NCBI GenBank assembly: GCA_937942115.1
Contig: CALDFY010000005.1
Location: 1-11,695 of the forward strand
Source of the DNA: an uncultured Anaerolineae bacterium
Lineage (GTDB): Bacteria > Chloroflexota > Anaerolineae > B4-G1 > DUEL01
DNA length: 11,695 bases
Direction: 5' to 3'
The position numbers were made by a program, and so were the translations under genes. Below the pieces are notes generated by a model. It searched no databases and was not told where the DNA came from. It worked only from the letters and a program-made list of their open reading frames with translations. Positions 6,085 through 11,695 of this stretch are shown piece after piece. Position 1 is the first letter of the stretch. Every line of letters starts with the position of its first letter.

Positions 6085-6831
6085 ATGCGCATCCTTGCCA
6101 TCATCACCGGCGAATACGGCCAGCGGCACGTGGAGAACATCCGCGCCCACGCGCCGGAGGACTGGGAGATCCACGTCTGGCGGGCGCCGGCTTCCTACCC
6201 GCTGGTCATAGACTACCCCGAGGACTACCTGCCCGACGACCTGCCCCCGGCCGACCTGGTCCTGGCCTTCGGGGAACATCCGGGGGTGGCGGAGTTGGTG
6301 CCGGAAGTGGTGAAGCGGACCGGCGCAAAGGCCGTCATCGCGCCGGTGGACCGGGAGGAGTGGCTGCCGAGGGGGCTGGCCCGCCAACTGCGCGGCTGGC
6401 TGGCGGAGATGGGGGTGGCCTGCGTCACCCCCAAGCCCCTCTGCTCCCTCACCGAGACCACCTACAACGTCCGCCGCTACCAGACGGAGTACAACGACCC
6501 GTGGATCGCGGAGTTCGCCCGCTACTTTGGACGGCCCGAATTGCGGATCACGGTGGACCCGGAGACCCGCACCATTACAGCGGTGGAGGTCCTGCGGGAC
6601 GCTTTCTGTGGTTGTGCCCGCTATGTGGCCCAGGGGCTGATCGGGGTTTCGGTGGACGAGGCGGAGTTCCAGGCCGGGATGCTGCATCACCACTACCCCT
6701 GCCTGGCAGGGATGGTCAAGGACCCGGACTTCAACGACACCCTGATGCACGTCTCCGGGCACATCATGAAGGAGCAGGTAGCGGAGCAGGTGAAACCGTA
6801 CCGGCGGGAGATATACATCGTGCCTGCGTAG
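6085..6831 (+). CDS. DUF166 family protein
   Basis: A 248-residue soluble protein that I assign to the DUF166 family, best known from methanogenic archaea and some anaerobic bacteria; one archaeal member was proposed as an alternative thymidylate synthase, which is not established for this protein. Visible features are an N-terminal Rossmann-like start MRILAIITGEYGQRHVENI, the motif KPLCSLTE (about 116-123), AFCGCARYVAQGL (172-184), and a C-terminal 'HHHYPCLAGM...DTLMHVSGHIMKEQV'. The conserved Cys and His residues (C119, C174, C176, C211, and the HHHYP and SGHI histidines) suggest metal or cofactor binding. AGGAGG lies four bases before the ATG. It is the last gene of the plus-strand operon; the stop is followed by two hairpins. 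Confidence 0.8.
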   Translation: MRILAIITGEYGQRHVENIRAHAPEDWEIHVWRAPASYPLVIDYPEDYLPDDLPPADLVLAFGEHPGVAELVPEVVKRTGAKAVIAPVDREEWLPRGLARQLRGWLAEMGVACVTPKPLCSLTETTYNVRRYQTEYNDPWIAEFARYFGRPELRITVDPETRTITAVEVLRDAFCGCARYVAQGLIGVSVDEAEFQAGMLHHHYPCLAGMVKDPDFNDTLMHVSGHIMKEQVAEQVKPYRREIYIVPA

Positions 6832-6850
6832 CGCACGGTCGGGAATAGAA

Positions 6851-6883
6851 ACGGGCCCGGCGCTTCCGAAGCACCCGGCCCGT
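6851..6883. terminator. Long imperfect hairpin after the plus-strand operon
   Basis: ACGGGCC...GGCCCGT arms enclose GG/CC and GCTTC/GAAGC segments with two mismatches, giving a stem of about 14 pairs. No clear T tract follows on either strand, so it may stabilise the mRNA end or act with the next hairpin. Confidence 0.55.
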
Positions 6884-6896
6884 GACGTTCATGCGG

Positions 6897-6930
6897 ATGC
6901 GGGGGCGACGAGGAACCGCCCCCGCATTTC
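6897..6930 (+). terminator. Hairpin terminator between convergent genes
   Basis: ATGCGGGGGCG and CGCCCCCGCAT form a perfect 11-bp stem around a 9-base loop, followed by TTCTGT. It ends the plus-strand operon at the point where it meets the minus-strand beta-helix gene (stop 6948). The T tract is short. Confidence 0.7.
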
Positions 6931-6947
6931 TGTCCGATCAACGTTCG

Positions 6948-8618
6948 CTACCAGCGCGGTCCGGACCTCCGCAGTTTCTCCTGTAGCGCAGGCCGCCAGG
7001 CCTGGAGATACAGGATAACATCCTGCGCTGCGGAGAAATGCCCGTATCCCGAGGGAAGTGCGTAACTCGCCGTCAGATAGTGGCTCACCAGCGGCAGGAA
7101 TAGCCATGAGGAGGGCCGCCAGTACTCATACGCTCCAATGTCGGGTTGAGTGTCGCGGGGGCGGTTCTCCAGGTCCACCGTCGGCGCGCCGTCAGCAATA
7201 CCCGCATTGATCGCCGGACTGCCCGACTGGAGATGATAGTCCCCGGTCTGGCCCCAGGCCGGGCGAATGAACAGCGGGTCGCCACAGAGGTTCCCCGCGC
7301 CCAGAGAAGCGATGTTCCCACAGGTGTAAGCATTGCTGCCGTGCGTCAGCACCGTCTCGTTCTGCGGCAGGTAGAAGAGGTTGTGGTCGGCCACCAGGGT
7401 GGTGGGTGGGTTGACATAGATTGGGCAGTTGGACCCGCGCCCGCTGAAAATGGTGTTGCGGATCGTGATGTGCGCCGGCACGTTGGGATGGTCGTACTGG
7501 ACGTACATCAGGTAATTCCGCCCCAGGTAATCATCCAGCGTGACGTTGACGATTTCAAAGTGGGCGTTGGCCTGCTCTTTGGGGGCGATGACGATGGCCG
7601 CCCAGGGCGTAGGATCGGGGTCGCCGTCGCCTCGGCCATAGATGAGCGTGTTTTCGATGCGGCTGTTGGGCCCCCACAGTTTGATCCCGTCGCACGAATT
7701 GTTGGCGACGACGGCACGGCGGATGACGGTGTGGGCCGCCTTGGAGTCCAGCCCGTCCCCGTAGTTGTGCTCGGCGATGGTGTCCTCAATCAGAATCGGC
7801 CCCTGGGAGGGTTCAATGCCGAAGCCGTCGGGGCGGTCATACGGACGGTTAGAGCCGTCGCCGCCCCGGTAGTAGTGGCCGCTCCAGGAAAGAGAGCCCC
7901 CCCGGATGGTGACGTCCCGCCAGCCGCCGTGCTCCCCGGCCGGGCCGCCCAGCGCGCCGAAGCCGCAGTACTCCACGCGGCCGTTGAGGATTTGCAGGTC
8001 CTCCACGTCCTGAATGTTCATCCCGAACTCGTCCACGTGGTGGATATAGAGGTCTTTGAGGACGATGTGGGCCGCCGGCGCGCCGAGGATTTCCACCCCC
8101 TCGCGGAACCAGAGGGCTTCGCCGGTCGCGGTATCGTCGTGGGTAATCTCCAAGTTCTCCACGCGCACGTACTGGACGCCGGAGAGGTTGACGGCGGTGA
8201 GGAGGTTATCCCGCCCGGCCAGGACGGGGCGGTGGCCCTCTTCGCCCCGAATGGTGATCCAGGCGGAGGCGGTGCCGGAGGGCGGGGTGATGACGTCGGC
8301 GTCGTACTCGCTCAGGACGTAGCGCCCGCCCAGAATGATGAGGGTGTCGCCGGGGGCCAGTTGGCGGGAGCCGTAGCCGGGGGTAGCCCAGGGCTGTTCG
8401 CGGGTGCCGGGGTTGGCGTTATTGCCGTTCGGGGCGACGTAGAAGGTACGGCCGGCGGCGGTGACCTCGCCCGGGGCCGGCGGGGAAGCAGGGGCCTGGG
8501 TGGGCGCGGGCGTCTCGCTGGCGGCGGGCGCGGCCGGGGTAAGGACGGTTGTCAGGTTGCAGACGAGAGTCAGGAAAAGGGCGAGAATCATCATGGTGTC
8601 AATGCGTTGGGTTTGCAT
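6948..8618 (-). CDS. Secreted right-handed parallel beta-helix protein
   Basis: A 556-residue exported protein. A hydrophobic signal segment (about 8-26) is followed by an Ala/Pro/Thr-rich linker (28-50), then 'RTFYVAPNGNNANPGTREQPWAT' (57-79, quoted only in part by role: the usual opening of DUF1565/beta-helix proteins). A long stretch of short strands with 'GVEILG', 'VIRRAVVANNSCDGIKL', 'IRNTIFSG' and the closing 'DLENRPRDTQPDIGAYEY' (482-499) marks pectate-lyase-like coils. Such proteins bind or cleave polysaccharides; no catalytic set is certain, so substrate and activity are open. AGGAGG five bases before the ATG at 8618 fixes the start. The motif LFLPLV (506-511) resembles the C-terminus of the 94-aa neighbour but is followed by 45 more residues, about 11 of them encoded by palindrome D. 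Confidence 0.85.
   Translation of the reverse strand: MQTQRIDTMMILALFLTLVCNLTTVLTPAAPAASETPAPTQAPASPPAPGEVTAAGRTFYVAPNGNNANPGTREQPWATPGYGSRQLAPGDTLIILGGRYVLSEYDADVITPPSGTASAWITIRGEEGHRPVLAGRDNLLTAVNLSGVQYVRVENLEITHDDTATGEALWFREGVEILGAPAAHIVLKDLYIHHVDEFGMNIQDVEDLQILNGRVEYCGFGALGGPAGEHGGWRDVTIRGGSLSWSGHYYRGGDGSNRPYDRPDGFGIEPSQGPILIEDTIAEHNYGDGLDSKAAHTVIRRAVVANNSCDGIKLWGPNSRIENTLIYGRGDGDPDPTPWAAIVIAPKEQANAHFEIVNVTLDDYLGRNYLMYVQYDHPNVPAHITIRNTIFSGRGSNCPIYVNPPTTLVADHNLFYLPQNETVLTHGSNAYTCGNIASLGAGNLCGDPLFIRPAWGQTGDYHLQSGSPAINAGIADGAPTVDLENRPRDTQPDIGAYEYWRPSSWLFLPLVSHYLTASYALPSGYGHFSAAQDVILYLQAWRPALQEKLRRSGPRW
6982..7012. repeat. Palindrome element copy D, in the 3' end of the beta-helix gene
   Basis: TGTAGCGCAGGCC-GCCA-GGCCTGG...TACA: the inner arms CAGGCC/GGCCTG (6989-6994 and 6999-7004) are perfect, and the outer TGTA/TACA ends are also paired. 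It encodes about residues 536-546 of the beta-helix protein. It shares the TGTAGCGCAGGC prefix with copies A and E. Confidence 0.65.
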
Positions 8619-8630
8619 AGGGGCCTCCTG

Positions 8631-8697
8631 GCCCTCACCCTCCCCCTGGCCCCCTCCCTCTCCCAAAATTGGGATAAGGAGGGGAGTGGGTGAGGGC
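8631..8697. repeat. 67-bp inverted-repeat element between two secreted-protein genes
   Basis: Perfect 10-bp outer arms GCCCTCACCC (8631-8640) and GGGTGAGGGC (8688-8697) enclose CCTCC/GGAGG-rich segments and a perfect palindromic centre CCCAAAATTGGG region (8662-8673). It fills the gap between the 94-aa gene, whose stop overlaps its end, and the Shine-Dalgarno of the beta-helix gene (8624-8629). Elements of this composition are common in Chloroflexota and other GC-rich genomes. It may be a mobile palindrome or an attenuating hairpin. Confidence 0.75.
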
Positions 8698-8981
8698 TAC
8701 GAATTCCGCAGCACCAGCGGGAGGTAGACGCGGTACGGCGCCGCCGCGCCGCACCAGTAGCCCAGGCAGCCGCCGTAGTTCGTGCTGGAGGCCATGCCGA
8801 TGGCCGACTGGCCGACGGTGAAGTTGACGGCGTAGTGGGCCGAACTGGCTGCTCCCCCACTGCCGGTAAGCGGCGTGAACCAGTCCAGTCGGTAATGCTC
8901 AGATTGCATCGCCAGGGCGCGGCCGGCCAGGAGGAGCACACACAAGAGGCAGAGAAGCACAACCAGTGTTTTCTTGCTCAT
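8697..8981 (-). CDS. Small secreted protein ending in YLPLVLRNS
   Basis: A 94-residue protein. Residues 1-24 form a clear Sec signal peptide (MSKK, a Leu/Val/Cys-rich core, then GRALA before the cleavage point). The mature part, 'SEHYRLDWFTPLTGSGGAAS', then 'SAHYAVNFTVGQSAIGMASS' and 'TNYGGCLGYWCG', is a two-cysteine module (C72, C77) rich in Gly, Ser and Tyr. It ends YRVYLPLVLRNS, a tail I recall from many exported proteins of Anaerolineae-type Chloroflexota and which may be a sorting or anchoring signal. No enzymatic function is apparent. GGGAGG lies five bases before the ATG and overlaps the stop of the upstream gene, showing tight coupling. Confidence 0.8.
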   Translation of the reverse strand: MSKKTLVVLLCLLCVLLLAGRALAMQSEHYRLDWFTPLTGSGGAASSAHYAVNFTVGQSAIGMASSTNYGGCLGYWCGAAAPYRVYLPLVLRNS

Positions 8982-8991
8982 GGCAGCCTCC

Positions 8992-10287
8992 CTATTGCAG
9001 GATCACCAGCATTCGGATGATGCCAGCGCCCTCCTCTAACCCTTCCAACGCTTTGCCGATGACCGTGCCAATAGGCGGATTGGGACCGGCCTTCATTGCA
9101 TAGCCCGGGATAGAGGAGGCCACCAGCAGGTCACCAGGATGGATAGGGCCATTCTCGGCGCTGGCTTTTACCGGCACCACACCCACCACTGCCAGCGGGA
9201 TGTGACCTTCCAGTTCCTCTTCCACCGGTTGTCCTCCCACGAAACCTGGTTGGGTGGAGTAAACGCCGACGACGGTGGACTGGTAAGGCTGTGTGCTACG
9301 GGCTAATTTCCCATCCGGACCGACCACCAGCACATCCCCCGGCTCCAGTCCCTCAACGGCCGGGAGCATTTCGGCGAAATCTTCCGCTGGGGTTGTCCAC
9401 CCCACATCGGAGCGCCCCTGGCCAGAGGGCGTCACCCGAAATTGCGTGTCGGTTCCATAAAAGTCAACCGCTTTGATAAAGTCACCGCCTGTGGGGAGAG
9501 TGTCGGAGCTATGGTTTCTCAGGAGGAGTACACCGCCGGTAATCACACTGCTGGTGCTCCAGTTTACAAAGCAGCCAGCCCAGCCATCAGAACTGTCAGT
9601 CCGGCCATATACGCCAGCGTATTCACCAGTGGCACCCGTGTGTTTACCCACCACACCATAGCCCGACGCACTTTCCCCGTACACACCGATGCCGCTGCCC
9701 CAACTCACGCCAGCCACTCCGGCATGATCGCTGGAACCTGTGCGGCCATGCACGGCATCATGGCCGGCACTGTAAACATCCAACCCCCACCCGGTACCGT
9801 GATTATACACGTTCAATGGTGTGCCGCTCGTGGTATCACTGATCAATGCCCCTGGCCGCAGACTCCAGGCGTAGGGCACCGGGTAGATGGGCTGACGGTC
9901 GGTCATCTCGGAGTCGCTGCCCACCTTGACGGCCAGGTAGAGCTGCCGACCGTCAATCACGCTCGACGAGCAGGGGATATAGGTGGAGAACAAGCCGTTG
10001 CTCACGACCAGGGAGGAGGGAGTGACCTGGCACAGGATTGTTCCCCCGCTTCCGGTTGCATATATGCGCAGGGAGACGTTGCTGAAGGTTCCGTTCAGCG
10101 GGTTGCCGCTGGCGTCGGTCAGCCGGCCCTGGATAGGGATGTAAGCACCCACAGCCTGGACGCCCACATCCTGCGGCTGCACCCCCTCCCCCGGCGGCTC
10201 TGGCCCCTGGGCCCGGGTCATGCCCACGGCCAGGGCCAGCAGCACGACGGCCACGATGCTCCCTGCAATGATCCACTTGCTCTTCAT
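8992..10287 (-). CDS. Secreted surface protein with beta-roll repeats and a C-terminal conserved domain
   Basis: A 431-residue exported protein. The signal peptide is residues 1-26 (MKSKWIIAG..., ending in TRA-Q). An N-terminal beta domain (about 48-147) runs from IPIQGRLTDASGNPLNGTF to 'DRQPIYPVPYAWSLRPGA', a form common in surface proteins of Chloroflexota and Cyanobacteria. The middle (about 160-245) has Gly/Val repeats such as GVAGVS, GIGVYGES, GYGVVGKH and AGVYGRT, typical of trimeric fibre or beta-roll regions. The C-terminal domain (about 300-431) contains DFAEMLPAVEGLEPGDVLVV, 'GFVGGQPVEEE' and PGDLLVASSIPGYAMKAGP, resembling the domain that follows fibre regions in tail-spike-like proteins; self-cleavage is possible but not shown. 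The start at 10287 has AGGAGG six bases upstream; an in-frame ATG at 10347 also has AGGAGG and would add 20 residues before the signal peptide. Confidence 0.82.
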   Translation of the reverse strand: MKSKWIIAGSIVAVVLLALAVGMTRAQGPEPPGEGVQPQDVGVQAVGAYIPIQGRLTDASGNPLNGTFSNVSLRIYATGSGGTILCQVTPSSLVVSNGLFSTYIPCSSSVIDGRQLYLAVKVGSDSEMTDRQPIYPVPYAWSLRPGALISDTTSGTPLNVYNHGTGWGLDVYSAGHDAVHGRTGSSDHAGVAGVSWGSGIGVYGESASGYGVVGKHTGATGEYAGVYGRTDSSDGWAGCFVNWSTSSVITGGVLLLRNHSSDTLPTGGDFIKAVDFYGTDTQFRVTPSGQGRSDVGWTTPAEDFAEMLPAVEGLEPGDVLVVGPDGKLARSTQPYQSTVVGVYSTQPGFVGGQPVEEELEGHIPLAVVGVVPVKASAENGPIHPGDLLVASSIPGYAMKAGPNPPIGTVIGKALEGLEEGAGIIRMLVILQ

Positions 10288-10363
10288 TTCGCACCTCCTC
10301 ATCTGGATTCTGGATAGAATGGTTGAGACAACCGTTTGGCCTTTCATTGGGCACCTCCTAATG
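10284..10363 (-). promoter_or_regulatory. Duplicated translation-initiation region upstream of the surface protein
   Basis: Two copies of about 20 bases (10284-10303 and 10344-10363, 16 of 20 identical) lie 60 bp apart. On the minus strand each has AGGAGGTGC, three more bases and an ATG followed by AAG or AAA. Both ATGs are in the same frame. The upstream one overlaps the stop of the receiver-like gene. Confidence 0.6.
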
Positions 10364-10816
10364 ATGCAGGCTGAAGCCTGCGCTACCGGGATTTTCGCCC
10401 CTCAGCCGGAACACCACCTCATCCAGGATCTGCCCGGCCAGGTCCGGGCTGAGCACCGCCTCGCCCCGGCGGACGGCGCGGACGGCGGCAAGGGCCTGCG
10501 GCGGACGGGTGGTCTGCCAGTCCAGATGTCCCAGCGCGCCGGCCCGCAGTGCTTCCAGCACCGCTGCCTCCTGTCCTGCCGCGTGCAGCACGATGATTCC
10601 GGCGTGAGCGGCCATTTCGCGCACCCCCATCGTCGGGGCCACGCTCACTTCTACCAGGACGACATCGGGGTGTATCTCGCACAGGCGGCGGAGCACCTCC
10701 TGCCCGTCCGGCACCTCTTCCACGATCAGGATGTCGCCTGCCCCATCCAACCATCCGCGCACCGCCTGACGGCACGGTTCGCTGCCCACCACGACGACTC
10801 GGATCGGGTTGCCCAC
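10358..10816 (-). CDS. Degenerate receiver-only response regulator paralogue
   Basis: A 152-residue protein alignable by eye over its whole length with the receiver domain of the NarL-type regulator encoded upstream; both share the 'AVRAV.RGEA..(D/S)P.LA..(L/I)L(D/E)E' segment after the receiver. The phosphorylation residues are all changed: the acidic pair is G-S-E (11-13), the phospho-acceptor position is Glu56 (VVLVEVSVAP), the conserved Thr is His78, and the Lys is Trp100 (HLDWQ). The DNA-binding domain is absent. It cannot be phosphorylated in the usual way and may act through protein contact, with Glu56 perhaps mimicking phosphorylation. GTG at 10816 has GGAGG six bases upstream; the ATG at 10840 has its SD too close. 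The C-terminus (GSAGFSLHH) is encoded by palindrome E. Confidence 0.75.
   Translation of the reverse strand: MGNPIRVVVVGSEPCRQAVRGWLDGAGDILIVEEVPDGQEVLRRLCEIHPDVVLVEVSVAPTMGVREMAAHAGIIVLHAAGQEAAVLEALRAGALGHLDWQTTRPPQALAAVRAVRRGEAVLSPDLAGQILDEVVFRLRGENPGSAGFSLHH
10366..10386. repeat. Palindrome element copy E, at the 3' end of the receiver-like gene
   Basis: GCAGGCT-GA-AGCCTGC is a perfect 7-bp inverted repeat (10366-10372 and 10375-10381), continued by GCTAC (10382-10386). Read on the minus strand it begins GTAGCGCAGGCT, like copies A and D. It ends six bases before the stop codon. Confidence 0.7.
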
Positions 10817-10893
10817 TTCCGCCCTCCGACAGACCGGCATCTCCTCTGGCTCCGGCAGGGCAAGGCAACCCCGCCCCTCCAGTGGCTGCCATC

Positions 10894-10923
10894 AGTATTC
10901 CACAGGTGACCCGCGATCCGCAA
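10894..10923 (-). promoter_or_regulatory. Weak candidate promoter for the secreted-protein operon
   Basis: On the minus strand TTGCGG (10923-10918) and AATACT (10899-10894) are separated by 18 bases, between the terminator at 10951-10978 and the receiver-like gene. Each box matches the sigma-70 consensus only partly. The rest of 10817-10950 shows nothing else. Confidence 0.22.
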
Positions 10924-10950
10924 GGGAAGAATGCCCTGTGGGGGAAAGAA

Positions 10951-10978
10951 AAAAGTACCCCCAGCGGGGGGTACTTTT
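10951..10978 (-). terminator. Strong rho-independent terminator of the response regulator
   Basis: AAAAGTACCCCC and GGGGGTACTTTT form a perfect 12-bp stem with the 4-base loop AGCG. On the minus strand the stem is followed by more T residues (TTTTTTCTTT), so it terminates transcription from the response regulator gene (stop 11009). It can also work on the plus strand. Confidence 0.88.
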
Positions 10979-11008
10979 ATCCACGAAGGACACGAAGGGA
11001 TGATGGGG

Positions 11009-11665
11009 TCAACTTTGGGGGTTCTCGTCCAGCGATGCCCAGCCGCGCCGCAGGGCCACCAGCGCCGCCTGGGTGCGGCTGGCGACATGGAGTTTCTGGT
11101 AGATTTCGCTCAGGCGGTTGGTGACCGTGCGTTCCGAAAGGTTCAATTCTCTGGCGATGCTTTTATTATCCAACCCCTGCGCGACCAGACGCAATACCTC
11201 CATCTCGCCCGGGGTCAGTTCTTCCTCTACTGCGCCCTGGCTCAGGCGGCGAAATTCCTCCAGCAGCCGCGCGGCCAGAGTGGGGTCAACCAGCGCCTCG
11301 CCGCGATGGACAGCCCGCACGGCGTCCACCAGTTCCTGCTCGTCAATGTCCTTCAGCAAATAACCTCGCGCGCCAGCCTTGATCGCCTCAAAGACGTACT
11401 GGTCCTGCCGGTACATGGTGAGAATGATGATCCGCACCGAAGGGGCACAGGCTGTGATCCGGCGCGTCGCCTCCACGCCATCCAGCACCGGCATGCGGAT
11501 GTCCATCAGCACGACGTCGGGCCTGAGCCGCAGCGCCAGTTCTACAGCCTCCTGCCCGTTCTCGGCTTCGCCAACGACTTCCAGACGGCCCACCGTCTCG
11601 CAAATCTGACGGAGCCCCTGGCGGAAGAGGCGATGGTCGTCGGCAATAAGAACACGAATAGACAC
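11009..11665 (-). CDS. NarL/FixJ-family two-component response regulator
   Basis: A 218-residue regulator of full length. The receiver domain (1-120) has the acidic pair D9-D10, phospho-acceptor D55 (VVLMDIRMP), T83 and K105 (YLLKDID). A LuxR-type helix-turn-helix domain covers about 148-210, with LTPGEMEVLRLVAQGLDNKS, 'IARELNLSERTVTNRLSEIYQKL' and a final basic helix. Phosphorylation by a sensor kinase would switch DNA binding; the kinase gene probably lies just upstream, outside the window. The GTG start (11665) is preferred because 'IRVLIADDH' begins the receiver; the frame remains open upstream to the edge, so an earlier start cannot be excluded. Its targets are unknown; the neighbouring secreted-protein operon is a natural candidate. 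Confidence 0.9.
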   Translation of the reverse strand: MSIRVLIADDHRLFRQGLRQICETVGRLEVVGEAENGQEAVELALRLRPDVVLMDIRMPVLDGVEATRRITACAPSVRIIILTMYRQDQYVFEAIKAGARGYLLKDIDEQELVDAVRAVHRGEALVDPTLAARLLEEFRRLSQGAVEEELTPGEMEVLRLVAQGLDNKSIARELNLSERTVTNRLSEIYQKLHVASRTQAALVALRRGWASLDENPQS

Positions 11666-11695
11666 CCCTGTTCCCCTTTTGTTCTTACCACCAAG

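Noticed and set aside
4069..6762. Very long minus-strand reading frame (897 codons) opposite the membrane, DUF438 and DUF166 genes
   Set aside because: It is a shadow frame caused by high third-position GC on the plus strand. It crosses three well-supported genes and two intergenic hairpins, and its translation is a Pro/Arg/Gly-rich mixture with no recognisable domain.
6828..6835. GTAGCGCA at the DUF166 stop codon as a sixth palindrome copy
   Set aside because: Only the 8-base prefix matches and no reverse-complement arm follows, so it may be chance.
7146..8693. 515-codon plus-strand frame opposite the beta-helix gene
   Set aside because: The minus-strand beta-helix protein has a signal peptide, a Shine-Dalgarno and family motifs. 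The plus frame is low-complexity Val/Gly/Asp text, as expected from an antisense shadow.

Overview
This is a GC-rich bacterial window. Several features point to a Chloroflexota bacterium of the Anaerolineae type, probably thermophilic or sediment-dwelling: secreted proteins of the 'IPIQGRLTD' type, a small secreted protein ending in YLPLVLRN, 7-bp GNAATAC repeat arrays in gene junctions, and many short palindromes at gene ends. This assignment is inferred from style, not from a marker gene. There are no RNA genes, transposase genes or CRISPR arrays.

Left part, plus strand (304-6831). After a truncated antitoxin-like gene on the minus strand (1-172), seven tightly packed genes read in one direction. 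They encode a ThiS/MoaD-like ubiquitin-fold protein, a class I SAM methyltransferase, a type II NADH dehydrogenase (NDH-2), a redoxin-fold protein without the usual catalytic cysteine, a 12-helix membrane protein with histidine pairs inside helices, a DUF438-hemerythrin-PAS protein, and a DUF166 protein. Start/stop overlaps and short gaps suggest one operon. A plausible but unproven reading is a redox or gas-handling unit: NDH-2 feeds quinone, the His-rich membrane protein may bind heme, and the hemerythrin/PAS protein may sense O2 or NO. Two hairpins close the operon at 6851-6930.

Right part, minus strand (11665 down to 6948). A NarL/FixJ response regulator ends at a strong hairpin terminator (10951-10978). 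After it come a degenerate, receiver-only paralogue that has lost all phosphorylation residues, then three exported proteins: a 431-aa surface protein, a 94-aa protein and a right-handed beta-helix protein. Gaps are short and each exported gene has a good Shine-Dalgarno sequence, so they look co-transcribed.

Non-coding structure is unusually rich. Three arrays of a 7-bp repeat lie at operon junctions next to start codons. Five related short palindromes lie inside or at the ends of five genes, and two of them contain the stop codon. A 78-bp inverted-repeat element is inserted exactly in frame in the membrane protein gene. A 67-bp inverted repeat separates the last two secreted genes.
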